64,000 nt of DNA from Planctomycetota bacterium (GTDB lineage: Bacteria > Planctomycetota > SZUA-567 > H5-PLA8), in contig JABTUM010000002.1 of the NCBI GenBank assembly GCA_015075375.1, positions 1,041,393-1,105,392 of the forward strand, given 5' to 3'. The notes below the pieces were generated by a model. It did no database searches. It saw only the letters and a program-made list of their open reading frames with translations, and had not been told where the DNA came from. The stretch's first letter is position 1; each line of letters opens with the position of its first letter. The position numbers and the translations under genes were made by a program. Below, piece after piece: positions 51,608 through 59,599 of the stretch.

Positions 51608-53551
51608 TCAGCGCTTGGCGGCTTTCTTGCGGGCTTTCTTCTTCGCGGCGCGGGCGGCGTCGGATTCCTTGTCGGCGGCTCGAGTGGCCCGCTGCAGCGA
51701 CTGACGCCGCTTTTTGTCGGCTTCTCTCGCCTTCTCGGCTTCGCGCTGTGCTTTAAGCTGGCGTTGACGTTCGAGCTTGGCTTCGTCGGCGGCGGTCTCG
51801 GCGGCCAGGTCGGCGGCGGCCATCAGGACTTTGGCGCGCTCTTCGAGAATGCCTGAATTTTTTGCGCCCTTCTTCTCGGCCAAGCCTTCGAGGACCAGTT
51901 TTTCGCGGGCCTGGCGGCCTTCGTCGCCGCGCGTAGCGGCCAATCCTTCCAGCACTTCGCGCGCGAATTCGCGTTCCTCGCCCATCCCTTCGGCAAAGTG
52001 ATGCCCCAGGTAATAGACCGTTTTCCGGCTCAGCGCCTTGTCGCGCAGGATATCCCGCGCCAGCGCCTTGGGCTTGAAGCGCCCGCCGCCAAAGACCTGC
52101 TGGAAGACGCGCAAATGCGGATCGTGATTGCGCATGCCGCGGGTCAAGTCGTGCGCACCCGGCGCCAGACCGGAGAGCGCCTGTTCGAGCCGGTGCTCGT
52201 CGCTCCAGCCCGGCAAGCCGCCCAGATTTCGCAAGAGTCCCAGGGCGCGCTGCGGATCGCCGTCTGCGCGCAGTTTGCGCGCTTCCTTGAGCGCCGCTTC
52301 GGCCAGCGCCGTGCTGCCCGTGGCGCGGCAAACCTGCAGGAGCGCGGCGCGGCGCGTCTCGGCCTCCAGGCGCGAGGCTTCGTCCGGCGCGCCGGTCTGC
52401 TTTTCCTTGCCCACCGCGAGGGCGACATAGGCTTTGGCCAATTCGTCGGCCATGCGCGGCGGTATTTCGGATGCGCGTGCGGTCAGGACGCGGGCGGCCA
52501 AGCGGCTGGCTTCGCCGTTGCGCGTATCGCGCAGGCGCTCGGCAAGCGGGCCGGCGGCCTGCGGCGCCTTGGCCAGCGCCTGGGCCGCGTCTTCACGAAC
52601 GCGCGGGTCGCCGTCTTCCAACAGCGCGAACAGATCCTTCAGTGTGCGCGAACCGCCGGCGGCGGCCAGCTTCTGCATCGCGAACTCCCGGACTTCGGGC
52701 CGCGACAGGCCCATCAGCTTCTGCAGAGCCGAACGATGCTCGGCGCCCAGTTCGGCTTCACGCAGAGCGGCGATCGCCGGTTCGACCGCATAATCGAAAT
52801 CGGCTTCGCTTAAGAACGGCAGCAGGCGCGCACCCAGCTTGCCGCGCTGAGGGGGAGTCAATTCCAATCGTCCGACGGCCAGCAGCGCGGCTCGGCGCAC
52901 GCGCGGCGTCGCGGGCTTGAGGGCGTGCTCCATAAGAATTTTGAGCGCATCGGGGTCGCGCAGATCGCCGGTGAGTTCGAGCGCCATGACCAGGGCGGGC
53001 TCCGCGGCGCAGAATTTTTTGGTTTCGAGCGCTTTAAGCAACTGCCGGAGCAGCGCGTCACGGCTCTTCTCGTGCAAGGCTCCGAGCGCGTTATGCATGC
53101 CTTCCCGCAGCGCACGGGCAGGTGCGAAGTCGCCGGCACCCTGAAGCCGTTCGAGCAGCGCGGCAAATCCTTGCGCTTCGCCGGTGCGCGCGATGGCTTC
53201 GGCCAGCTTGGCGAGGAGTTCGCGCGGCGCGGGGCCCAACAGGCGAATCAGGGGCTTAAGCGCGCCGGCTCCGGCATGTGCGACGGCGCGCAGCGCCTCG
53301 TCGGCGGGCGGGCCGCCGGCCGCGATGAGCGGCACCAGCGCCTCGGCGGCCTGCGGCGTCCCGATGCGGCCCAGCGCCTCGATCACGAAGGGGCGCAGCA
53401 CGCCTTCGGCCTTGGGCAGCGCTTCGGCCAGCGCGCGCGCGACGGCCGGATCCTGCGGAGCCATCTCGGCGAGCAGCACCGCCGCCGCGCAAGCGACCCG
53501 CGTATCCCGCCCGCGCACGAATACCGTCAGCCGTTCCAGAGTCGAATCCAC
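51608..53551 (-). CDS. HEAT-repeat protein with basic coiled-coil tail
   Basis: A 647-residue protein. HEAT-like repeats of about 35-40 residues cover residues 10 to about 360 (AAVLLAEMAPQDP; FVIEALGRIGTPQAAEAL; REFAMQKLAAAGG; REDAAQALAKAP). A helical region follows. The last ~70 residues are a charged coiled coil ending in a Lys/Ala-rich tail (KKKARKKAAKR). GTG start with GAGG upstream. A scaffold or nucleic-acid-associated role is possible. The DUF502 gene is directly upstream on the same strand. Confidence 0.65.
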   Translation of the reverse strand: MDSTLERLTVFVRGRDTRVACAAAVLLAEMAPQDPAVARALAEALPKAEGVLRPFVIEALGRIGTPQAAEALVPLIAAGGPPADEALRAVAHAGAGALKPLIRLLGPAPRELLAKLAEAIARTGEAQGFAALLERLQGAGDFAPARALREGMHNALGALHEKSRDALLRQLLKALETKKFCAAEPALVMALELTGDLRDPDALKILMEHALKPATPRVRRAALLAVGRLELTPPQRGKLGARLLPFLSEADFDYAVEPAIAALREAELGAEHRSALQKLMGLSRPEVREFAMQKLAAAGGSRTLKDLFALLEDGDPRVREDAAQALAKAPQAAGPLAERLRDTRNGEASRLAARVLTARASEIPPRMADELAKAYVALAVGKEKQTGAPDEASRLEAETRRAALLQVCRATGSTALAEAALKEARKLRADGDPQRALGLLRNLGGLPGWSDEHRLEQALSGLAPGAHDLTRGMRNHDPHLRVFQQVFGGGRFKPKALARDILRDKALSRKTVYYLGHHFAEGMGEEREFAREVLEGLAATRGDEGRQAREKLVLEGLAEKKGAKNSGILEERAKVLMAAADLAAETAADEAKLERQRQLKAQREAEKAREADKKRRQSLQRATRAADKESDAARAAKKKARKKAAKR

Positions 53552-53579
53552 GCAGATGACCTCGGTCCCGGCTCCAGAT

Positions 53580-54389
53580 TTAGCCGACTTTCACGCTCTT
53601 GTCGCCGGTGGAATCGACGGCCACGACCGGGATGGCGGAGCCCGAATCGCCCGGCATGACCGCATTAGGCGGATTCTTCCCGACGATGCCGCCCGAGATG
53701 ACCATCTTGATCGCGTCCTCGACGCTGATAGGCAGTGGGCGCGTCTCGCTGCGCGGCAAGATCAGCGTGAAGCCCTGCGTCGGCAACGGCGTGGTGGGGA
53801 CGAAAACGGTAAGCAGGTCGAGCACCGACGGATCGGGCGAGGTCAAATCGCCGTCGGTGGGCATGTACGTCTGCGCCACGGCCACCCCCAGCGGGCCGCG
53901 GGCGTTCCCGGTGACGAAGCCGATCACCCAGCTTCCTTTAAGGGGAAACTGCACCAGCACGGCGCTCTGGAACTTGATCTTGGAATCGCGTCCAAAGAAG
54001 GCCTGCGCGAGCTGCTTCACCGAAGTGTAAAGAATTCCGATGAACGGGAGGCGCGCGACGATTCCTTCGAAGAGCCCCAGCACCCAGCGCCCGATGATGC
54101 TGCGCGTCACAATCCCCAGCACCAGGACCGCCAGCACCAGGATGCTCAACCCCAGCAACGGAACCAGCAACTGGGAGTAATCGGAGGACTCGATGGCGTC
54201 GCGGATACGTTCGAGCGAACCGCCGGCCACCTTGCTGAAGCCGAAAATCGTGCTGAGCGGACCGTCCAGCAGGTTCCAGAGCCAGATCAGAAATACGACC
54301 GTAATGGAGATGGGAAGCGCGACGAACATACCTGCGATAAAGTTCGAGCGCAGGAAGCGGCGAATCGACGGAACGACTTTCTGGACCAT
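53580..54389 (-). CDS. DUF502 family membrane protein
   Basis: A 269-residue inner-membrane protein. Two transmembrane helices lie near the start (about 17-37 and 77-97), then the family-typical PFIGILYTSVKQL segment and a soluble beta-rich domain (SAVLVQFPLKGSWVIGFVTG; VFVPTTPLPTQGFTLILP). The family is widespread and has no known biochemical function. Start ATG 54389 with AAGGAAG upstream; the longer frame lacks an SD. Confidence 0.85.
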   Translation of the reverse strand: MVQKVVPSIRRFLRSNFIAGMFVALPISITVVFLIWLWNLLDGPLSTIFGFSKVAGGSLERIRDAIESSDYSQLLVPLLGLSILVLAVLVLGIVTRSIIGRWVLGLFEGIVARLPFIGILYTSVKQLAQAFFGRDSKIKFQSAVLVQFPLKGSWVIGFVTGNARGPLGVAVAQTYMPTDGDLTSPDPSVLDLLTVFVPTTPLPTQGFTLILPRSETRPLPISVEDAIKMVISGGIVGKNPPNAVMPGDSGSAIPVVAVDSTGDKSVKVG

Positions 54390-54516
54390 CGTGCTTCCTT
54401 GCTCCCATGCGCCCTGCCGGCTCACCTTACGCGGCAAGCCGGGCCTTCTTTTACTTATTCTCGCCTCCAGGTAAAGGCGTTACCGCGAAAAAGAGACGCC
54501 CATCGCCGTCCGGGCT

Positions 54517-55242
54517 TCAACCGCCCAGATAGGCGCGCTTGACCTCGGGGTCGGAGGCCAGGTCCCGGGCCGGGCCGGTCTTCACGATGCGCCCGGTTTC
54601 CAGGACGTACGCGCGGTCGGCCACCCCCAATGCCTGGAACGCATTCTGTTCGACGAGCAGGACCGTCATGCCTTGGCGCTTCAGGCCGGCCAGAATTTCG
54701 AAAATACGGTCCACCAGGAGCGGCGCGAGGCCCAAGCTGGGTTCGTCCAGCATCAACAGGCGCGGGCGGGACATCAAGGCGCGGGCAATGGCCAGCATCT
54801 GCTGTTCGCCGCCCGATAACGTACCCGCGAGCTGCCCGGCGCGCTCCTGGAGAATCGGAAACGTCTCGCGCATCTTCGCGATATCCTCGCGCACCCCGGC
54901 TGGATCGGAGCGGATGTAGGCGCCCAAATCCAGATTTTCGTCGACCGTCAGGTTGGGAAAGATGCGGCGGCCTTCGGGACACAGCGCCAAGCCTTGCCTG
55001 AGTATGGCATGCGAAGGCTGCCCGGCGATCGACGCGCCTTCCAGCAGCACTTGTCCGTCCTTGGGCGCCAGCACCCCGGCAATCGTGTTGAGCGTCGTGG
55101 TCTTGCCCGCGCCGTTGGCGCCGATGAGCGAAACGAGTTCGCCGCGATGGACGGTCAGGCTCACGCCTTTCAGGGCGTGAATGCCGCCGTAAAACACATG
55201 CAGATCCCGAATCTCCAGGATCGGCGCGGCCGGATCGCTCAC
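54517..55242 (-). CDS. livF: Branched-chain amino-acid ABC transporter ATPase LivF
   Basis: A 241-residue ABC ATPase. Walker A is IGANGAGKTT, the signature is LSGGEQQMLAIARAL and Walker B is LMLDEPSLGLAP. The wording of the signature and the DEPSLGLAP end identify the LivF type. The start is the GTG at 55242, overlapping the livG stop by 4 bases; GGAGG is upstream. Last gene of the operon. Confidence 0.92.
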   Translation of the reverse strand: MSDPAAPILEIRDLHVFYGGIHALKGVSLTVHRGELVSLIGANGAGKTTTLNTIAGVLAPKDGQVLLEGASIAGQPSHAILRQGLALCPEGRRIFPNLTVDENLDLGAYIRSDPAGVREDIAKMRETFPILQERAGQLAGTLSGGEQQMLAIARALMSRPRLLMLDEPSLGLAPLLVDRIFEILAGLKRQGMTVLLVEQNAFQALGVADRAYVLETGRIVKTGPARDLASDPEVKRAYLGG

Positions 55243-56039
55243 TTCGCGGCCTCCTGTCCCAGATACGCTTCGATCACCTTGGGATGGGCGCGCACTTCCT
55301 CCGGCGTACCGCACGCGATGGTCTCTCCGTGGTCGAGCACCAGCAGGCGCGCGACCAGGCCCATCACGAACGGCATGTCGTGCTCGATGACCAGGATGGT
55401 GAGGTCGAAGCGCGCGCGAATCTCGCGAATCAGCGCCTGCAAATCGGCGGACTCGCGTTCGTTGGCGCCAGCCGCGGGTTCGTCGAGAAGCAGGATCTTC
55501 GGCCGTCCGGCCAGCGCGCGCGCAATCTCGAGCCGGCGCTGCTGCCCGTACGCCAGCGCGCCGGCCTGCACGCCGCGGACTTCGGAGAGGCCCATCATCT
55601 CCAGGAGCTCCAGCGCCTCGCGCTCGAACGCGGCTTCCTCCGCACGGAAATGCTTCGACCGCACCAGGGCGCCGAGCAGCGACTGCCGCTTGCGCGGCTG
55701 GCAGCCGACCTTCACGTTCTCCAGCACCGTCATGTCCCGAAAGAGCCGGATATTTTGAAACGTGCGCGCGACCCCCAGTCCGGCGATGCCGTCGGGCTTC
55801 ATGCGGCCGATGTCGCAGCCGCGCACGGAGATGTTCCCGCGCGTCGGCTCGTAAACGCCGGTAAGCAGATTGAATACGGTGGTCTTCCCCGCCCCGTTCG
55901 GCCCGATCAGGCCCACGATCTCGCCCGCAAAAAGATCGAGGTCGAAATCGCAGACGGCCGTGAGCCCGCCGAAGCAGCGGCTGACGCCGCGCGCGGAGAG
56001 CACCGCGTCGCCGCGGTCGACGCGCGCGCCTTCGCTCAC
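55239..56039 (-). CDS. livG: Branched-chain amino-acid ABC transporter ATPase LivG
   Basis: A 266-residue ABC ATPase. Walker A is IGPNGAGKTTVFNLLTGVY and Walker B is LLLDEPAAGANERE. The signature-region Q-loop segment is LAYGQQRRLEIARAL. DEPAAGAN and the C-terminal RAHPKVIEAYLG are typical of LivG. GTG start overlapping the livM stop by 4 bases. It pairs with LivF to drive transport. Confidence 0.92.
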   Translation of the reverse strand: MSEGARVDRGDAVLSARGVSRCFGGLTAVCDFDLDLFAGEIVGLIGPNGAGKTTVFNLLTGVYEPTRGNISVRGCDIGRMKPDGIAGLGVARTFQNIRLFRDMTVLENVKVGCQPRKRQSLLGALVRSKHFRAEEAAFEREALELLEMMGLSEVRGVQAGALAYGQQRRLEIARALAGRPKILLLDEPAAGANERESADLQALIREIRARFDLTILVIEHDMPFVMGLVARLLVLDHGETIACGTPEEVRAHPKVIEAYLGQEAAK

Positions 56040-57073
56040 GCGCCGGCCTCCTTGGGCGGCGCCGGCGGCTTGCGGCGGAAGAGCGCCGCGAGGGAGAACT
56101 CGCGCGTGCCCATAATCCCCTGCGGCCGCAGCAGCACCACCACGATCAGCAGGATGCTGAAGAAGACCTGCCAGAGATCCTTGGGTGAGCGATGCACCCA
56201 GCCGTCGCCGCCCTGGGTCGGATCGTAGAAGACCGGCACCTGCCAGGTACCAGGCGCGAAGGAGAGCAGCACCGGAAGCGCGTAAATCAACACGCCCGCG
56301 ACGATCGTGCCGGTGAAGCTGCCCATGCCGCCCATGACCACGATGACCAGGATCGTGACGCCCTGCATGAAGCCGAACTGGTTAGGGCTCACGTAGCGCT
56401 GGTAGTTCGCGTAGACGGCGCCGGCCAGGCCCGCGAGCGCCGCGCCGAGCACAAAGACAAGCACCTTATAGCGCGTAAGGTTCACGCCCAGAAGTTCGGC
56501 GGCCGTTTCGTCGTCGCGGATCGCGGTGATCGCGCGTCCGTGCGCGCTGCGCATCAGATTGCGCAAGATCAGCAGCGTGAGCGCCGCGACACCCGCGGAG
56601 AGCAGCATGTAGAAGATCATCTCGCCGCGGCGCGCATCCAGGCGGTTGAGCCCGAACGTCTGCTCCAGCGTGGTGCGAATCACGTTGGGCACCGAGAGGC
56701 CCTGGCTGGTGCCGAGAAAAGAGCTGTTGATCGCGACGTTGCGCAATATCTCGCCAAAGCCCAGCGTCGCGATGGCCAGATAATCGCCACGCAGGCGCAA
56801 GCACGGCACGCCGACGAACAGCCCGCACAGCGCCGCGGCGAACATGGACAGCGGAAACGAAAGCGCGAACAGAAACAAGCCCGCTTCGCCCGATGGAAGC
56901 ACGGTGAGCAGCACGGCGGTCATGTAGGCGCCGACGCCCCAGAAGCCCTGGTGCCCGAGCGAAAATAAGCCGCAGAATCCGTTGATTAAATTCAGCGAGA
57001 GCGCCAGCGAGACGGTTACGCCCAGCAGGACGAAATGGTGGCCCCAGAAAAAGAGAAGCCTGTCGAAATCCAT
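56036..57073 (-). CDS. livM: Branched-chain amino-acid ABC permease LivM
   Basis: A 345-residue polytopic permease. Family signatures are LINGFCGLFSLGHQGFWGVGAYM near the N-terminus and LRGDYLAIATLGFGEILR. The cytoplasmic coupling region is GRAITAIRDDETAAELLGVN. It forms the membrane channel with LivH. A 58-residue extra segment before the last helix (VPVFYDPTQGGDGWVHRSP) is slightly long for the family. Overlaps livG by 4 bases. Confidence 0.92.
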   Translation of the reverse strand: MDFDRLLFFWGHHFVLLGVTVSLALSLNLINGFCGLFSLGHQGFWGVGAYMTAVLLTVLPSGEAGLFLFALSFPLSMFAAALCGLFVGVPCLRLRGDYLAIATLGFGEILRNVAINSSFLGTSQGLSVPNVIRTTLEQTFGLNRLDARRGEMIFYMLLSAGVAALTLLILRNLMRSAHGRAITAIRDDETAAELLGVNLTRYKVLVFVLGAALAGLAGAVYANYQRYVSPNQFGFMQGVTILVIVVMGGMGSFTGTIVAGVLIYALPVLLSFAPGTWQVPVFYDPTQGGDGWVHRSPKDLWQVFFSILLIVVVLLRPQGIMGTREFSLAALFRRKPPAPPKEAGA

Positions 57074-57084
57074 GCCGGCGGATC

Positions 57085-58206
57085 CTACACCTTGTCGCCT
57101 TCGAAGCGGCCCAGCAATCCGCTGGGCCGGACTAGCAGCACGGCGATCAGGATGCCGAACGCAAACGCATCCCGCAGCCCCGAGTGCACGTACGCCTCGA
57201 CCATTTTTTCGCTGATGCCCAGCAGCAACGCGCCCAGAATCGCGCCGGGGATGCTCCCGATCCCGCCCAGCACCGCGGCGACGAACGCTTTCAGACCGGG
57301 CAGCAAGCCCATCAGCGGATCGATGCGTTCGTAGTACATCCCGCCGGCCAGGAACCCGCCGATGCCCGCGACGAACGCGCCGATAAAGAACGTCCCGCTG
57401 ACGATACGGTTCACGTCGATCCCCATCAGCGCAGCGGCACGGAAATCGACGCTCACCGCACGCATCGCGCGCCCGAAGCGCGTATGCTGAACCAGCCCGT
57501 ACAATCCCGCGGCCACCAGGACAAGCGTGAGCACGATCACGAGTTGTTTGCTGGAGACCGTCACGGCGGCGTAGGTGTACGCATGGGCCGGACGCGAGGA
57601 CGCTTGAGCCAGCCGGAGCGTTTCGGCCAGTGCTGCGGCGGACAGCGGTTCGCCGGCCAGCACCACCGCGTGCGTACGTTGTTGGTCGCGACCGCGTTCG
57701 TCGCGCAGCGCGTAGTCGAGCACCACCGTCCGATCGAAGGTCTGGCCGGGCTGCAGCGAAGCGAGATCGACTTCGGTGCGCGGAAAACGCGCTTCGGTCA
57801 GCGTGGGCGCAAACTTCCGGTAGCTCGCGCCGACCGTTTGCTGGCCCAGATTCTGGAGCAGCAGCGAGACGCCCAGGGCCGAAAGCAACGCGACGATCCG
57901 CCCGGCATTGCGCAGCGGCCGGTAGCAGAAGCGTTCCACCACCACGGCCAGGATCGCCGTAAGCAACCCCGCCAGCAGCAAACTCGCGGCAAAGATCAGG
58001 AATCCCGGTTCGCCGCCTGTGGGATGCACGCCGAACAGCGCGTAGAGCGCGGCGTAGCCGACGAACGCGCCGAACATGTAGAACTCGCCGTGCGCGAAGT
58101 TGATCAGTTTGATGATGCCGTAGACCATCGTATAGCCCACGGCGATCAGGGCGTAGATGGCCCCGCAGGACAGACCGTTCAGCAGAAAGTTAAAAAAGTC
58201 GCTCAC
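57085..58206 (-). CDS. livH: Branched-chain amino-acid ABC permease LivH, with long loop
   Basis: A 373-residue polytopic permease. Signature: GLSCGAIYALIAVGYTMVYGIIKLINFAHGEF near the start, RFGRAMRAVSVDFRAAALMGID as coupling helix. Typical LivH proteins are about 290-310 residues. Here the loop between helices around residues 121-219 is about 100 residues, with a soluble, probably periplasmic insertion (TRTVVLDYALRDERGRDQQ part). GTG start. It follows the binding-protein gene in the same operon. Confidence 0.9.
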   Translation of the reverse strand: MSDFFNFLLNGLSCGAIYALIAVGYTMVYGIIKLINFAHGEFYMFGAFVGYAALYALFGVHPTGGEPGFLIFAASLLLAGLLTAILAVVVERFCYRPLRNAGRIVALLSALGVSLLLQNLGQQTVGASYRKFAPTLTEARFPRTEVDLASLQPGQTFDRTVVLDYALRDERGRDQQRTHAVVLAGEPLSAAALAETLRLAQASSRPAHAYTYAAVTVSSKQLVIVLTLVLVAAGLYGLVQHTRFGRAMRAVSVDFRAAALMGIDVNRIVSGTFFIGAFVAGIGGFLAGGMYYERIDPLMGLLPGLKAFVAAVLGGIGSIPGAILGALLLGISEKMVEAYVHSGLRDAFAFGILIAVLLVRPSGLLGRFEGDKV

Positions 58207-58272
58207 GTTGCCGGTTCGCCATGGACGGGGGGTCCGGCCGTTCGCGCCGGACGGCCCGGCGTCCTTTGAGGT

Positions 58273-59454
58273 TTACTGCCGCTTGAAGAATTCGTGGTCC
58301 TTTTCGCCCGTCACCAGGATCACCGCCGGCTTGGTGACCTCGCGGTCCGGCCCCATGGTCACGGTGCCGCAAACGGTCTCGACGCTCTTGAGCGAATTGA
58401 TGGCATTCTTGAGCGCTTCGGCTTCGGCGCTTCCCGCGCGCTTCGCGGCATCGGCGATGCAATAGATCGCGTCGTAGCCCAATGCGGCCATCGCGCCCGG
58501 CTTCTCGCCGAATTTAGCGTCGTAGCGCTTCACGAAATCCTGAACCTTCGGATTGGTATCGCCGGGATGGAAGTGGTTGCAAAGGTAGTTGCCTTTGATC
58601 GTCGGCCCGCCCAGCGCATAAAGCTTCGGATCGTCCCAGCCGTCCCCGCCCAAAAACGGCCTCTGAAAGCCCGATGCGCGCGCCTGCTTGATGATGAGAG
58701 CCACCTCGTTGAAGTAGCCGGGCAGCCAGACCACATCCGGATTGGCGCTTTTGAGCTTGGTGACCAGCGTCTGAAAATCCGTATCGCCCTTCTGATACGC
58801 TTCTTCTTCCAAGAGTGTCCCGCCGCCCGCCACGAAAGCCTTTTTGAAACTGTCGATCAGCCCTTCGCTGTACGCATTTCCTTTTTGGATCACCAAGGAA
58901 GCCGTCTTGGCTTTCAGATCCTCCAGCGCGAACTTCGCCATCACGGTGCCTTGGAAATCGTCGTGGAAGCAGATGCGGCTGACGTACTCCCCGCCCTCCT
59001 TGGTAATCCGCACGTTGGTGCTCGCGTGCGTGATCATCGGGATGCGCTCGTCTTTGGCGACCTCCATCGCGGCCATGGTGTAATTGCTGCCCACCGCGCC
59101 GACGACCACGTTCACCTCGTTTTGGATGATCAGCTTCTTGATCGCGTCTTTGCTCTTGGCTTCGTTGGAGGCGTTGTCTTCGTAGAAAATCTTGATCGAG
59201 AAAGGCAGGTCCGCTTTCGCGTTCAGTTCTTCCACGGCCAGTTGCATGCCTTGCTTGCTGTCTTCCCCCCAGGGCGCCACGTCGCCGGAGAGTTCCAGGT
59301 TTGCGCCGACCAGCAGTTCCCACTTCTTCCCATCGCCGGCCGCACCGGACTTGCCGGCTTCTCCGCCGCCGGTTTTGCTCGCGCCGCCGCATCCGGATAG
59401 CAACAGAGCGAGCCCAATCGCCACGCACCAAGCTCGTCCACGGGAGATAAACAT
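58273..59454 (-). CDS. ABC transporter amino-acid-binding lipoprotein (LivK-like)
   Basis: A 393-residue periplasmic binding protein of the Leu/Ile/Val type. The lipobox LSGC (Cys near residue 22) marks a lipoprotein. The binding fold is of the Peripla_BP_6 type (LLVGANLELSGDVAPWGEDSKQGMQLAVEEL; VVVGAVGSNYTMAAMEVA). The start is ATG 59454 with AAGGA 9 bases upstream; an ATG 9 bases earlier touches that SD and is rejected. First gene of the liv operon. Confidence 0.92.
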   Translation of the reverse strand: MFISRGRAWCVAIGLALLLSGCGGASKTGGGEAGKSGAAGDGKKWELLVGANLELSGDVAPWGEDSKQGMQLAVEELNAKADLPFSIKIFYEDNASNEAKSKDAIKKLIIQNEVNVVVGAVGSNYTMAAMEVAKDERIPMITHASTNVRITKEGGEYVSRICFHDDFQGTVMAKFALEDLKAKTASLVIQKGNAYSEGLIDSFKKAFVAGGGTLLEEEAYQKGDTDFQTLVTKLKSANPDVVWLPGYFNEVALIIKQARASGFQRPFLGGDGWDDPKLYALGGPTIKGNYLCNHFHPGDTNPKVQDFVKRYDAKFGEKPGAMAALGYDAIYCIADAAKRAGSAEAEALKNAINSLKSVETVCGTVTMGPDREVTKPAVILVTGEKDHEFFKRQ

Positions 59455-59599
59455 AAGCGGCATTCCTTATCGAAGGACCGGCTCACCCCGTACAAATCGG
59501 GGCTGCGCGCACACACTAAAAAGTAAGGAGACCGGATTTTCGCCCCGCGGGGGGCTCATGCAAGCCCGAAAAGGATATCCGGTTCGAATGCCGTCCCAT

